A stretch of DNA of 64,000 nt from Gammaproteobacteria bacterium (GCA_002706685.1 PALV01000022.1:124001-188000); one strand, 5' to 3'; positions 43,871 through 53,528 are shown, counted from the stretch's first letter. The notes: generated by a model not told the origin, from the letters alone. Made by a program: numbers and translations.

Positions 43871-45973
43871 ATGTCTAGTGTAGTCAGCTACGAAATCGTC
43901 AATAACATCGGCGTCATCAAGGTAGACAGCCCGCCCGTCAACGCCCTGTCTCAGGCAGTCCGCGAAGGCATCCTGGATGCCGTTAACGCCGCGCAGAAAG
44001 ACGACACCGACGCGATCGTTCTGATGTGTGAGGGACGTACATTTATCGCTGGTGCGGATATTACCGAATTCGGCAAACCACCGCGTGATCCATCGTTGCC
44101 AGCCGTGCTTGGCGCGCTGGAAAACTCTTCCAAACTGGTTGTGGCGGCTATTCACGGCACAGCTCTGGGTGGTGGTTTTGAGACAGCCCTGGCCTGTCAT
44201 TATCGTTGTGCCGTCCCTTCTGCCAAAGTCGGCCTGCCTGAAGTAAAACTTGGCATTCTTCCAGGGGCAGGTGGCACACAACGTGTTCCTCGTATCGCTG
44301 GAGTCAAGGCGGCCCTGGAGATGATTACCTCCGGCAATCCTGTTGCTGCAGCAAAAGCCAGCGACATGGGATTGATTGATGAAGTACTGGCTGGAAATGA
44401 CCTGAAAGCTGAAGCGGTTGCCTATGCACGCGATCTGGCTGATTCAGGCGCATTGCTGAAACGTATTCGCGATATCAAGATTGACCCGGCAAGCATTGAA
44501 CCTGGCTTCTTTGACGCCTACCGCAAGCAGGTTGCCAAGCGTGCGCGTGGTCAAATTGCCCAGGACCGCATCGTCTCCTGCGTTGAGGCGGCTGTGAATC
44601 TGCCCATGGACGAAGGTCTGGAAGTCGAGCGTAAACTGTTCTCAGAGCTGGTCAGTTCACCGCAGTCAAAGGCCATGCGCCATGCTTTCTTTGCCGAGCG
44701 TGAAGCTGCCAAGATCAAGGATCTTCCCAAAGACACACCGATTCGTGACGTCAAGCATGTTGCCATCATTGGCAGCGGCACCATGGGTGGTGGTATCGCC
44801 ATGTGTTTTGCCAATGTCGGTATTCCGGTCACTTTGGTTGAGCTCAACCAGGAAGCACTGGATCGTGGCCTGGGCATCATTCGCAAGAACTACAGCATCA
44901 CCGTTCAGAAAGGCAAAATGTCGGAAGCCGACATGGAAAAACGCCTTAAGCTGATCGATGGGACTACCAGCTACGACGATATCAAGAACGTCGACCTGGT
45001 CATCGAAGCGGTATTTGAAAATCCGGACATCAAAAAAGAAGTCTTTGGCAAGCTCGATGCGGTCTGCAAGCAGGGCGCCATTCTTGCCACCAATACCTCC
45101 TACCAGGACGTCAACATGATCGCCGAGGCGACCAGCCGTCCGCAGGATGTGGTAGGCATGCACTTCTTCAGCCCTGCCAATGTCATGAAACTGCTGGAAG
45201 TAGTGCGTGGTGACAAGACAGCGGATGATGTGCTGGCAACAGTCATGAAACTGGGCAAGACCATTGGAAAAGTGTGTGCACTGTCACGTGTTTGCTACGG
45301 CTTTATTGGTAACCGTATGCTGCAGGGCTACGGTCGTCAGGCGCACATGCTGTTGCTCGACGGCGCTACGCCTACTCAGGTGGATGCCGCCGCCGAGAAA
45401 TTCGGCATGGCGATGGGTCCGCTGGCAGTCGGCGATCTGGCAGGACTGGACATCGGTTACAAGGCGCGTCAGGCATTGGGCACCAAGCCAGATCCGCGGA
45501 CCTGCATCATCGCTGATGCGCTGGTAGAAATGGATCGTCTGGGTCAGAAATCAGGTGCCGGGTATTACAAATATGACGCGGCGACCCGAGCCCGTCAGGC
45601 AGACCCTGAAGTAGATGCGCTGATCAAGGAAAAAGCAAAAGAGCTTGGTATCGAACAGCGTGAAATCAGCGAAGAGGAAATTGTCGACAGGCTGTTCTTC
45701 CCGCTGATTAACGAAGGCGCGCTGATTCTGGAAGAGGGTATTGCCCAGCGACCCGGAGATATCGATGTTGTTTACCTGTATGGCTATGGTTTCCCGGTGG
45801 CCAAGGGTGGACCGATGTTCTACGGCGATCAGGTGGGGCTGAAGCAGGTCTACGATCGTATTTGTGAGTTCCGCGACAAGCTGGGCGCCGACTACTGGCA
45901 GCCGGCTCCGCTGCTGGAAAAGCTTGCCAAAGAAGGCAAGACATTCGCAGACTGGGCAAAGGACAACGGCTGA
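43871..45973 (+). CDS. Bifunctional enoyl-CoA hydratase / 3-hydroxyacyl-CoA dehydrogenase
   Basis: A 700-residue fusion. The N-terminal crotonase domain (about 1-190) has the acidic pair Glu104 in TALGGGFE and Glu124 in VGLPEVKLGILPG, with the oxyanion loop FIAGADI. The dehydrogenase half begins with AIIGSGTMGGGIAMCF (NAD site, about 299-313) and has catalytic His431 in GMHFFSPANVMKLLE. The order matches FadJ and peroxisomal bifunctional enzymes. FadB has extra domain features not clear here. I chose ATG 43871 after AAGGAA. It lies between the thiolase and an alcohol dehydrogenase. Confidence 0.94.
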   Translation: MSSVVSYEIVNNIGVIKVDSPPVNALSQAVREGILDAVNAAQKDDTDAIVLMCEGRTFIAGADITEFGKPPRDPSLPAVLGALENSSKLVVAAIHGTALGGGFETALACHYRCAVPSAKVGLPEVKLGILPGAGGTQRVPRIAGVKAALEMITSGNPVAAAKASDMGLIDEVLAGNDLKAEAVAYARDLADSGALLKRIRDIKIDPASIEPGFFDAYRKQVAKRARGQIAQDRIVSCVEAAVNLPMDEGLEVERKLFSELVSSPQSKAMRHAFFAEREAAKIKDLPKDTPIRDVKHVAIIGSGTMGGGIAMCFANVGIPVTLVELNQEALDRGLGIIRKNYSITVQKGKMSEADMEKRLKLIDGTTSYDDIKNVDLVIEAVFENPDIKKEVFGKLDAVCKQGAILATNTSYQDVNMIAEATSRPQDVVGMHFFSPANVMKLLEVVRGDKTADDVLATVMKLGKTIGKVCALSRVCYGFIGNRMLQGYGRQAHMLLLDGATPTQVDAAAEKFGMAMGPLAVGDLAGLDIGYKARQALGTKPDPRTCIIADALVEMDRLGQKSGAGYYKYDAATRARQADPEVDALIKEKAKELGIEQREISEEEIVDRLFFPLINEGALILEEGIAQRPGDIDVVYLYGYGFPVAKGGPMFYGDQVGLKQVYDRICEFRDKLGADYWQPAPLLEKLAKEGKTFADWAKDNG

Positions 45974-46003
45974 TCAATCCATAGCTCAACGACAGGAGCA
46001 CAC

Positions 46004-47041
46004 ATGATTTCTTACCAGACTGCGGCGCCAGGCGCGCCGCTGCAACGCGTTGAGTCCGATACGCCACAGCCACAGGGCAGTGAAGTATTGGTGAAGATGG
46101 TGGCCTGCGGTGTCTGTCACTCAGACATCCACCTGCATGATGGTGAGTTCAATCTGGGCAATGACAAGAAGCTCGACGTGGGCAGACCCGGCCTGGTGCT
46201 GGGTCATGAAATCTTCGGTGAAGTAGTTGCCGTGGGGCCAGATGCGAAGGATGTCGCTGTCGGTGATCGACGCGTGGTTTATCCCTGGATCGGTTGTGGT
46301 GAATGCGCCAGCTGCCGGCGCGGCGAAGAGCATTTATGTACACCGGGCCGCGGTCTTGGCACTGTCAATCAGGGTGGTTTTGCTGAGTATGTGGTGGTGC
46401 CGCACCCGCGTTACCTGTTCGACAAAGGTGAGGTTTCTGACTCGCTTGCGTCGACATACGCGTGCTCCGGTCTGACTGCCTACAGCGCGCTGAAGAAGGT
46501 CGGTGCGCTGACCGATGGCGACGAGGTTGTGCTGATCGGTGCTGGTGGTGTTGGCATGATGGCGCTGCAGATTGCTCTTGCCATGGGCATCAAGCCAATA
46601 GTGGTCGACATAGACGACCAGAAACTGGCTGCTGCGGCAGAGCTCGGGGCGAAAGCGGTGTTTAACTCCAGCGATCGGGCCGCGAGCAAGGAAATCAAAA
46701 AGCTGACTGCTGGCGGTGCCTACGCTGCGATCGATTTTGTTGGCGCTGAGGCATCGGTCAACTTTGGTCTGGGCTGCCTGCGTAAGGGTGGCAAGATCAT
46801 TATCGTGGGTCTTTATGGTGGAGCGTTGAACATGCCACTGCCGTTTATCCCCATGAGCGCCCGTATCATTCAGGGCACCTACGTTGGCAGTCTGCAGGAA
46901 ATGGGTGAGCTGATGGAGCTGGTTCGAGCCGGTAAAATTGCACCCATCCGTATTGAGGAACGCCCACTGGACCAGGCCACCCAGGCGCTGGCCGACCTCA
47001 AAGCGGGTAAAGTGCAGGGTCGTGTAGTGCTTCGCGGCTGA
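46004..47041 (+). CDS. Zinc-dependent medium-chain alcohol dehydrogenase
   Basis: A 345-residue MDR enzyme. Catalytic zinc ligands are CGVCHSD (Cys38), GHE (His68-Glu69); the structural zinc loop is CGECASCRRGEEHLC (Cys98, 101, 104, 112). The cofactor motif VLIGAGGVGMMALQIA starts near residue 171 and is followed by VVDIDD, an acidic end that favours NAD. GGAGC precedes the ATG. It lies 30 bases after the beta-oxidation genes and before a terminator, so it may act on an alcohol formed in the same pathway. The exact substrate is unknown. Confidence 0.92.
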   Translation: MISYQTAAPGAPLQRVESDTPQPQGSEVLVKMVACGVCHSDIHLHDGEFNLGNDKKLDVGRPGLVLGHEIFGEVVAVGPDAKDVAVGDRRVVYPWIGCGECASCRRGEEHLCTPGRGLGTVNQGGFAEYVVVPHPRYLFDKGEVSDSLASTYACSGLTAYSALKKVGALTDGDEVVLIGAGGVGMMALQIALAMGIKPIVVDIDDQKLAAAAELGAKAVFNSSDRAASKEIKKLTAGGAYAAIDFVGAEASVNFGLGCLRKGGKIIIVGLYGGALNMPLPFIPMSARIIQGTYVGSLQEMGELMELVRAGKIAPIRIEERPLDQATQALADLKAGKVQGRVVLRG

Positions 47042-47058
47042 TAAAAAGTACGAATTGC

Positions 47059-47100
47059 AAAAGCCCCGGTCAGGATTTGAACATCCTGTCCGGGGCTTTT
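47059..47100. terminator. Strong bidirectional terminator
   Basis: AAAAGCCCCGG (47059-47069) pairs with CCGGGGCTTTT (47090-47100). An inner stem CAGGAT/ATCCTG lies around a short loop. It ends the beta-oxidation and alcohol-dehydrogenase unit. Confidence 0.93.
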
Positions 47101-47204
47101 GCATTTATGTGATTTGATTGGCATTTGTCCGTCAAGATCGCTATTCTCGAACTCTGTCCTGAAAACCAAAATACCAAAACAGGCCACAGAAGAGGAGAAG
47201 CTCC

Positions 47205-48485
47205 ATGATGCCAGCTGCCAGACAATTGCGCCGTCTTGCCCTGACGGCCGCGCTACTGACACCCCTGTCAGCACTCGCGCAAACCCCTGAATCCGGACTG
47301 CCAATGGCCGAGCCAGAAACTGTCGGCATGTCCTCCGAACGCCTGCAACGTATTGATGACTTTACCCAGCGTTATATCGACGATGAGATGGTTGCCGGCA
47401 CAGTGACGCTGGTCGCACGAAAAGGACGTGTTGTGCATTTCAGTGCGCAGGGGATGAAGGATGTGGAACGCAATCAGCCGATGACAACGGACACCATTTT
47501 TCGCATGGCGTCGATGACCAAACCGATCGCCTCCGTCGCCTTGATGATGTTGTATGAAGAAGGCTGGTTCCAGCTGGATGACCCTATCTCGGACTGGCTG
47601 CCAGAATTCTCTGACATGATGGTGCAGGTTGAGGACGAGGCGGGCAACACGCGGCTTGAGCCGGCCAGAACACCGATCACGTTTACCCACATACTGACTC
47701 ACACTGCCGGACTGATGAACAGTTACCGGGGTGACGTAGCCCGATATTCCCGTGTGTCCCAGGTCATGGGTGACGAGGACCTGGCCAGCTGGACTGAGCG
47801 GCTGGCAACTCTGCCACTGCGTTACGAGCCAGGCACGCGCTGGGAATATTCAGCTGCAACCAGTGTTGTTGGTCGTCTTGTGGAAGTCATTTCGGGGCAG
47901 GACCTGGATACGTTTTTCCGCGAACGCATTTTTGAACCGCTCCAGATGCGTGATACCTACTTCTACCTGCCGCCAGACAAGGTCAATCGCTTTGCCACAC
48001 TTTACGGGCCCAATCCTGAAGATGAAAACCGTATGATGCTGACCGAAGTTGGCGACAGCAACAGTCGCTATGTCGCGGAGCCGCGCAATTTCTTCTCAGG
48101 TGCAGGTGGTCTGGTATCTACAGCGCATGACTATGTGCGCTTCCAGCAGATGATGCTCAATGGCGGTGAGCTGGATGGGGTCAGATTGCTTGGCAAAAAA
48201 ACAGTTGAACTGATATTTGCCAATCACACTGGCGACCTGCCTTTGTGGTTGAGTGGTCCCGGTATGGGGTTTGGGCTGGGTTATTCCGTTGTGCTTGATC
48301 GGGCAGAGGCCCACACGTCTGACAGCGAAGGTTCGGTGTCCTGGGGCGGCGCATTCGGCACTCTGTTCTGGATTGATCCGGAGGAGGAGCTGGTGGCAAT
48401 CATCCTGACCCAGATCCGTCCCTACAGCCACATTCGCATTCGCGAAGGATTCCACAACGTCGTAAATCAGGCAATTGTGGATTAG
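47205..48485 (+). CDS. Beta-lactamase-fold serine hydrolase (EstB-like), exported
   Basis: A 426-residue exported protein with a signal peptide (LALTAALLTPLSALAQ). The serine-x-x-lysine motif is SMTK (Ser103, Lys106), the tyrosine motif is WEYSAATSV (Tyr about 217) and the third motif is SVSWGGAFGTLFWID, with Trp-Gly-Gly where beta-lactamases carry Lys-Thr-Gly. That combination is typical of class-C-like esterases and peptidases and argues against a beta-lactamase. A periplasmic esterase is most likely. A promoter region of about 100 bases precedes it. It ends at a long hairpin. Confidence 0.88.
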   Translation: MMPAARQLRRLALTAALLTPLSALAQTPESGLPMAEPETVGMSSERLQRIDDFTQRYIDDEMVAGTVTLVARKGRVVHFSAQGMKDVERNQPMTTDTIFRMASMTKPIASVALMMLYEEGWFQLDDPISDWLPEFSDMMVQVEDEAGNTRLEPARTPITFTHILTHTAGLMNSYRGDVARYSRVSQVMGDEDLASWTERLATLPLRYEPGTRWEYSAATSVVGRLVEVISGQDLDTFFRERIFEPLQMRDTYFYLPPDKVNRFATLYGPNPEDENRMMLTEVGDSNSRYVAEPRNFFSGAGGLVSTAHDYVRFQQMMLNGGELDGVRLLGKKTVELIFANHTGDLPLWLSGPGMGFGLGYSVVLDRAEAHTSDSEGSVSWGGAFGTLFWIDPEEELVAIILTQIRPYSHIRIREGFHNVVNQAIVD

Positions 48486-48505
48486 GTTAAAAGATTCGTA
48501 ATTCA

Positions 48506-48544
48506 CGTCGCCCGCAGTGTGGCTTATCAACACTGCGGGCGACG
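48506..48544 (+). terminator. Long perfect hairpin after the serine hydrolase gene
   Basis: CGTCGCCCGCAGTGT (48506-48520) and its complement at 48530-48544 form a perfect 15-bp stem with a nine-base loop. The T run after it is poor (TTAGT), so it may act as a weak terminator or mRNA stabiliser. Confidence 0.65.
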
Positions 48545-48666
48545 TTAGTCTGCAGAGATCACCACCGCCAGCCTTCAGTGTGTGCGGGATATTTCCTGGA
48601 ACTGTACCTGTTCGCTCGCCGATAAAACGCGCATAATGCGCGCAAATTTTCTTAAGAGTAATCTCC

Positions 48667-49575
48667 ATGACCTTGCGGGAATGGTTCTGGATCGTATTTC
48701 TGGGTGCGGTCTGGGGCGGCTCATTTATTTTTAATGCATTGCTGATTCGGGAGTTGAGCCCGCTCTGGGTAACAGCGTTCCGTGTTGGTATTGGTGCTCT
48801 GGGCTGCTGGCTGTTCCTGATGGCGATGCGCAAATCTGTGCCGCGCGATCCGGTTTTATGGTTGAAGCTTGGATTGCTGGGTGTGCTTAACTACGCCATT
48901 CCGTTTGCCCTGTTTCCGTTAGCGCAGGCGCAGTTGGCCAGTGGCGTGGCGGCAATCATCAACGCACTGACGCCTATCATGACGGTGATCGTTTCGCATT
49001 TCTGGCTGAATGGCGAACGCATGACCTGGAGTAAAACGGTTGGTGTGGTTGCTGGTTTTTCCGGGGTTGCGATTCTGGCGTCTCCAGCACTGCTGGCCGA
49101 CGGCAATTCAAGGGTATGGGCTATTGGTGCCTGCCTGTTGGCGACCTTGTGTTATGCGCTGGCTTTGAACATTGTGCGCAGCTTCCGGCATGTCGAACCC
49201 ACGGCACTGACGTCTATGGCTTTAACCGGGTCTGCCGTCGCAGCCATTCCTGTGGCTCTGGCTGCTGACGGATTGCCTGTGATGGTGATGCCATCTTCCT
49301 GGGCCGCGGCGCTGGCGATTGGTCTGATCTCCACTGCGTTTACATTTCAGATCATGTACCGCTTGTTGCCGCTGGTTGGCGCAACCAATTTCTCCACGAC
49401 CACGCTGATTGCGCCAATCTCTGCCATTATTCTGGGTACCTTGTTCCTGGGAGAGACCATACTCCCGTCACACCTGCTGGGTATGGCCGTGATCTTTCTG
49501 GGGCTGACTTTCATAGACGGTCGATTGCCGCGTCTGTTGCGGGGCATGTTCGCCCGCGCCACTCAGTCTGAATAA
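48667..49575 (+). CDS. EamA/DMT-family transporter
   Basis: A 302-residue membrane protein with ten helices in two EamA repeats: WGGSFIFNALLIRELSPLWVTAFRV and LATLCYALALNIVRSFRHVEPTALTSMALTGSAVA. The second half ends ILGTLFLGETILPSHLLGMAVIFLGLTF, a hallmark of the drug/metabolite exporters. Substrate is unknown, and amino acids or other small metabolites are usual. It is a single gene. Confidence 0.92.
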   Translation: MTLREWFWIVFLGAVWGGSFIFNALLIRELSPLWVTAFRVGIGALGCWLFLMAMRKSVPRDPVLWLKLGLLGVLNYAIPFALFPLAQAQLASGVAAIINALTPIMTVIVSHFWLNGERMTWSKTVGVVAGFSGVAILASPALLADGNSRVWAIGACLLATLCYALALNIVRSFRHVEPTALTSMALTGSAVAAIPVALAADGLPVMVMPSSWAAALAIGLISTAFTFQIMYRLLPLVGATNFSTTTLIAPISAIILGTLFLGETILPSHLLGMAVIFLGLTFIDGRLPRLLRGMFARATQSE

Positions 49576-49790
49576 CCCGGTACCAGCTGCTTTGGTTGTA
49601 GAACGACTGTAACGTAACTTTCCGGAGATGACTTTCGCTGCAGGCATACGTGCCTCTCGCGTATGTTATTTCGCGTAACAATTCAGCGACGCATCTTTGT
49701 TGGTTCATGATAGACTCCATTTGAAGTCCTGTTCGGTTAACCGCTGGCCGGGATAGCGTTTTCGCAATGTGGCTAAGAGAGGAACTTCTC

Positions 49791-50369
49791 ATGAACGGCC
49801 CAATGTCCCGCCGCGCGTTGCTGGCCCTGACCGCGCGACTTGCAAAGCAATCCTGCGTAGTACTTACCCTGCCCATGGTACTAAGCGGCTGCGAACGTGC
49901 TCGCCAGTCGGCTACAGAGGGCGCACTTTTTACAACGCTCAACGCCGATGAAGCCAGTGAGCTGGCTGCCATTGCATCACGCATCCTGCCCAGCGACGAG
50001 ACGCCAGGTGCCAATGAGGCTGGCGTTATCCATTTTATGGATCATGTGCTGGGCGATGGGCGCGATGATGAGTTGGTGCTGCTCAGGGCAGGTTTGCTGG
50101 AATTGCAAAGTATGGTCCAGCAAGAGTTCAACACACCCAGCTTTGCCAGCCTGGACAGCAGTCAGCAGGACGAGCTGCTGACAAGTATTGAGTCAACCCA
50201 GTTCTTTGGCACGATGCGTTTTCTCACTGTTGCCGGTATGTTCGCGCTGCCGGAGTATGGTGGCAGTGCGGATCTGCCGGGCTACCGTGTGATCGGGTTT
50301 GAAAGCCGTCATTTCTGGCAGCCGCCTTTCGGTTATTACGACGCGGATTACGCCGCCAGAGGAGAGTAG
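49791..50369 (+). CDS. Gluconate 2-dehydrogenase subunit 3-like lipoprotein
   Basis: A 192-residue protein resembling the small subunit of membrane-bound gluconate dehydrogenases (ITSRILPSDETPG-type opening: IASRILPSDETPGANEAGVIHFMDHVL). The N-terminus MNGPMSRRALL carries twin arginines and a hydrophobic stretch ending in the lipobox LSGC, so a Tat-exported lipoprotein is plausible. In this family the small subunit guides the folded flavoprotein out. AGAGGAAC precedes ATG 49791. The GMC oxidoreductase gene starts three bases after the stop. No cytochrome c subunit gene is beside them. Confidence 0.86.
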   Translation: MNGPMSRRALLALTARLAKQSCVVLTLPMVLSGCERARQSATEGALFTTLNADEASELAAIASRILPSDETPGANEAGVIHFMDHVLGDGRDDELVLLRAGLLELQSMVQQEFNTPSFASLDSSQQDELLTSIESTQFFGTMRFLTVAGMFALPEYGGSADLPGYRVIGFESRHFWQPPFGYYDADYAARGE

Positions 50370-50372
50370 AAA

Positions 50373-52046
50373 ATGGCTGAAGCCGCTAACTCCGTTCCGC
50401 GTTTTGATACCCGTACAGAAGTGGACTTTGTCATTATTGGCTCCGGTGCAGCTGGCGGCATTATGGCACGAGAGCTCAGTGTGGCGGGCTTTTCTGTTGT
50501 ATTGCTCGAACAGGGTCCCCACTTGCAGGCAGCGGATTTTCGCCATGATGAATGGGCATATGACGTTAACAACGAGCTGACCTGGAGTGCTCGTCAGGGA
50601 CACCCACAAACGTTCAGAAAGTCGGAAGATGAGGAAGCTGTTCCCGTGCGACAAGCTCTGGGCTATGCACATAACGTTGGCGGCAGCAGCGTACATTTCT
50701 CTGGTAATTTCTGGCGTTTCCGCCCAATTGATTTCATGGAGGCCAGCGTTAAAGGGAGCATTGCCGGCACGAATTTCGCCGACTGGCCTATCAGCTACGA
50801 GGAACTTGAGCCTTATTATTCCCGTGTAGATTGGGAAATAGGTGTGTCGGGACTGCAGGGTCCCTGGGACCCGCCCCGCTCAAGGGACTATCCCTGTCCC
50901 CCGATGCCTATCAAAGGCTCAGATGTGTTATTGGAGCGAGCCGCGAAACAGCTGGGACTAAACCCCTATCCCGCACCTGTAGCGATCCTGTCGCAGCCCC
51001 ACAATGGTCGGCCGGCGTGCACTCATTGCGGTTTTTGCAATGGTTATGGCTGTGAAATGAACGCTAAATCTTCCACCATGATCGCAATGATTCCTCAGGC
51101 ACTTGCCTCAGGAAACTGCGAATTACGAACCGGATGCACCGCGGCCCGCATTGAGACCGACGATGCCGGCCGGGTCACTGAGGTCGTCTATTGGGAGACA
51201 GACGGGAGCGTGCAGGCACAGCGAGCGAAGGCAGCTGTAGTTTGTGCTAATGGCGCGGAGACTCCACGTCTTCTGTTGCTGTCAGCCTCGAATCGCTTCC
51301 CTGACGGGTTGGCGAACAGTAGTGGAATGGTCGGCAAGAATCTGATGTTTAATGGGTATAGCACCGTTGCGGGACTATTCGAACAACCGGTTAACGCTTA
51401 CAAGAGCATTCCGGCGACGCGGGTTGTGCATGATTACTACGAACTTCCGTCCTCATTAGGGTTTTACGGTGGTGGTGGTATTGATGGCCGCCACCCCACG
51501 AGAGGTTTGCCGATGGGATTGGCAATGAGCAGCAGCCTGTTTGGCGGCCCCAGCTGGGGTAGTGAATTTAAACGTAATCTGCAACGGGAGTTCACACATA
51601 CAGCAGCTTTCGATGGTCACACCACGTCGCTACCCGTGTCCAGTAATAGTGTCAGTCTTGACCCGGTTGTCAAGGACAAATGGGGCAGGCCAGCGCTGCG
51701 TTGCACCTATAAGGACCACCCTGATGACATCGCAACAATGAAATTCTTCTACGATTTATCGAATGAATTGATGTCTGCCGCTGGTGCTATCAAACAGGCT
51801 GGTTTTTATCCGGAAAACGGGCAAAACGGAAATGTCCACCTGTTGGGGACATGCCGGATGGGCAACGATCCAGCCAGTTCCGTCGTCGATCGCTTCCACC
51901 GCTCGCATGATGTCCCCAACCTGTTCATGGTCGATGGCAGCAGTCTGGTGACCTCCGGGCGGGGACAACCCACGATGACCATCATGGCACTGGCATTTCG
52001 GGCTGCTGACAACCTGATTCAGGCAGCGAGGCGCGGCGAAGTGTAA
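50373..52046 (+). CDS. GMC-family flavin oxidoreductase (large subunit)
   Basis: A 557-residue FAD-dependent alcohol/sugar oxidoreductase. The dinucleotide motif is DFVIIGSGAAGGIMARELSVAGF (about 20-40), the GMC region is LGYAHNVGGSSVHFSGNFWRF, and the C-terminus has the active-site segment LLGTCRMGNDPASSVVD and LFMVDGSSLVTSGRGQPTMTIMALAFRAADNL. THCGFCNGYGCEM holds a cysteine cluster seen in these dehydrogenases. It has no signal, and export may rely on its partner subunit. It matches the large subunit of a two-subunit glucose/gluconate-like dehydrogenase; substrate unknown. Confidence 0.9.
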   Translation: MAEAANSVPRFDTRTEVDFVIIGSGAAGGIMARELSVAGFSVVLLEQGPHLQAADFRHDEWAYDVNNELTWSARQGHPQTFRKSEDEEAVPVRQALGYAHNVGGSSVHFSGNFWRFRPIDFMEASVKGSIAGTNFADWPISYEELEPYYSRVDWEIGVSGLQGPWDPPRSRDYPCPPMPIKGSDVLLERAAKQLGLNPYPAPVAILSQPHNGRPACTHCGFCNGYGCEMNAKSSTMIAMIPQALASGNCELRTGCTAARIETDDAGRVTEVVYWETDGSVQAQRAKAAVVCANGAETPRLLLLSASNRFPDGLANSSGMVGKNLMFNGYSTVAGLFEQPVNAYKSIPATRVVHDYYELPSSLGFYGGGGIDGRHPTRGLPMGLAMSSSLFGGPSWGSEFKRNLQREFTHTAAFDGHTTSLPVSSNSVSLDPVVKDKWGRPALRCTYKDHPDDIATMKFFYDLSNELMSAAGAIKQAGFYPENGQNGNVHLLGTCRMGNDPASSVVDRFHRSHDVPNLFMVDGSSLVTSGRGQPTMTIMALAFRAADNLIQAARRGEV

Positions 52047-52057
52047 AGCGCTTTGCT

Positions 52058-52672
52058 TCATGCCTTGGGCAATGTGATTATAATCTCATTATCACGAGCC
52101 TCTTTGCGCATGCCCAGGCTGTCGACAGGGCTGTCCAACGTAAACTGCCGTGAGAACTGACTGCTACTGAAAAAGCGCCGGTTGGACTCATCAAGATTAG
52201 TGCTGACCGCGCCACTGACAGTCAGGCGTTTTTCATCAACCTCAGTGTTCAACTCCAGTTCACTGCCCTCAGGTACAGTAACGCGAACCCGGTAGACATC
52301 GCTGTCCTCCTCTATGCGGATATCAGGCTGGGCTGCTGCTGTCCCCAAAAAGTTGTTGCGCGGCATCTGGCTGAAGCCGAAGGGGGCTCCCTGCATCCAG
52401 CGGTCGATCTGTTGTTGCATGCGATCCATTTCAGCGAACGGATCCCATCCTGTCACGGGAGATGAAGGGGGGACCGGAGGTGTCACGTGGGCATCACTGG
52501 GAGCCAGGCGTCGCAGCCAGTCTGGCGCCGACTCGGGCTGCGGTTCGTGCTGTGCGATGCCCAAATTTTCGATTTGCTGTTTCAGCTGCCAATTGGACCA
52601 GGCCAGCCAGGCGGTAAGCGTCAGGCAAAGACCCAGTCCGGCAGTCATCAATGCGATGATGCGTCTGTTCAT
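52058..52672 (-). CDS. Membrane-anchored Hsp20/alpha-crystallin-domain protein
   Basis: A 204-residue protein. An N-terminal membrane anchor (IIALMTAGLGLCLTLTAWLAW) is followed by a Pro-rich linker and a helical DPFAEMDRMQQQIDRWMQ, which resembles the N-terminus of small heat-shock proteins. The alpha-crystallin domain (about 115-204) reads DIRIEEDSDVYRVRVTVPEGSELELNTEVDEKRLTVSG to FSRQFTLDSPVD. The chaperone domain therefore probably faces the periplasm. ATG 52672 is preferred; ATG 52687 is possible. It converges with the GMC gene by 11 bases. Confidence 0.86.
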   Translation of the reverse strand: MNRRIIALMTAGLGLCLTLTAWLAWSNWQLKQQIENLGIAQHEPQPESAPDWLRRLAPSDAHVTPPVPPSSPVTGWDPFAEMDRMQQQIDRWMQGAPFGFSQMPRNNFLGTAAAQPDIRIEEDSDVYRVRVTVPEGSELELNTEVDEKRLTVSGAVSTNLDESNRRFFSSSQFSRQFTLDSPVDSLGMRKEARDNEIIITLPKA

Positions 52673-52769
52673 GGGTGTCAACCTCATTGTTTGTCCATTC
52701 AGACAGATAAGGTCTGTCTTCAGGATTTCAAGAGGCGGACATCCGTGTCTCTCTTACAATATTCCAGTA

Positions 52770-53303
52770 TCAGACTTCTGGCTTCAGTCGTGAGTACAGG
52801 TCCTGGGCGTCATAGCTGTTCTGCTCGCTCGGACGTTCACCGCTGCCCATGCGAATTTCCATTATGACTTCGACAGTGCTTCGCGAGTCTCCTGTCGTGG
52901 AGACGCCCGCGCTGTATTGCGGCACGGGTCGCTGATAGGTAGTACAGGTCAGCAAACCGCAGTCCTGAACGGTTGCATAACGCGTAGTGCTCGCAGATAC
53001 CGACACGGGCGACTCAGTTTCCTGGCTGTTAACCAGCGTGTCGCGACTGACAACATCAAACCAGTCGTACCCTTTCTCCAGGGTCAATTCACTGGCTCGC
53101 AGCATCGCGTAGTCCATGGCGCGACCGGTATCATCTCCCCGGCCTCTGAACTGGACGCGGAACTGGTTTTGCGACAGTTCGCGATGCGAGTAGCCGTATC
53201 CGCCGTTGTCTGCTGCGCGATAAGCAGGTTGAGACGCACAGGCGGCCAGTGTGAGCACAACACTGGTCAACAATAATACTTTTTTGAGATTGATAATATT
53301 CAT
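52770..53303 (-). CDS. CC0125/CC1285-family lipoprotein
   Basis: A 177-residue lipoprotein with lipobox TLAAC (Cys22). The mature part holds YGYSHRELSQNQFRVQFRGRGDDTGRAMDYAMLRASELTLEKGYDWFDVVSRD, which matches the conserved motif of this widespread but uncharacterised envelope family. CGLLTC and other cysteines may form a disulfide. It lies 97 bases upstream of the Hsp20 gene on the same strand and may share a transcript. Function unknown. Confidence 0.82.
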   Translation of the reverse strand: MNIINLKKVLLLTSVVLTLAACASQPAYRAADNGGYGYSHRELSQNQFRVQFRGRGDDTGRAMDYAMLRASELTLEKGYDWFDVVSRDTLVNSQETESPVSVSASTTRYATVQDCGLLTCTTYQRPVPQYSAGVSTTGDSRSTVEVIMEIRMGSGERPSEQNSYDAQDLYSRLKPEV

Positions 53304-53528
53304 GGTTATCTGTCTCCTTTTTGCTGATTGTTTTGCAGCAGTTTTCTGATTTATACAGGTTTAACGATTAAAAGCGAGTCTTATTCCTGGCCTGGGGATG
53401 GCCCTCGGGGATCTTTCCGGTGGAAATAAAATTTCGCTGTTTACCAGCTGCCGGTTTTTGCGTTAGTGGCTTAATAGTTTCTTGACCTGCCAGTCCTCAT
53501 GGCGGACCATGGACATGCGAGCATTTGA

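Noticed and set aside
47205..48485. Class C beta-lactamase
   Set aside because: The third motif is Trp-Gly-Gly and the tyrosine motif is YSA, typical of esterase-like relatives rather than antibiotic hydrolases.
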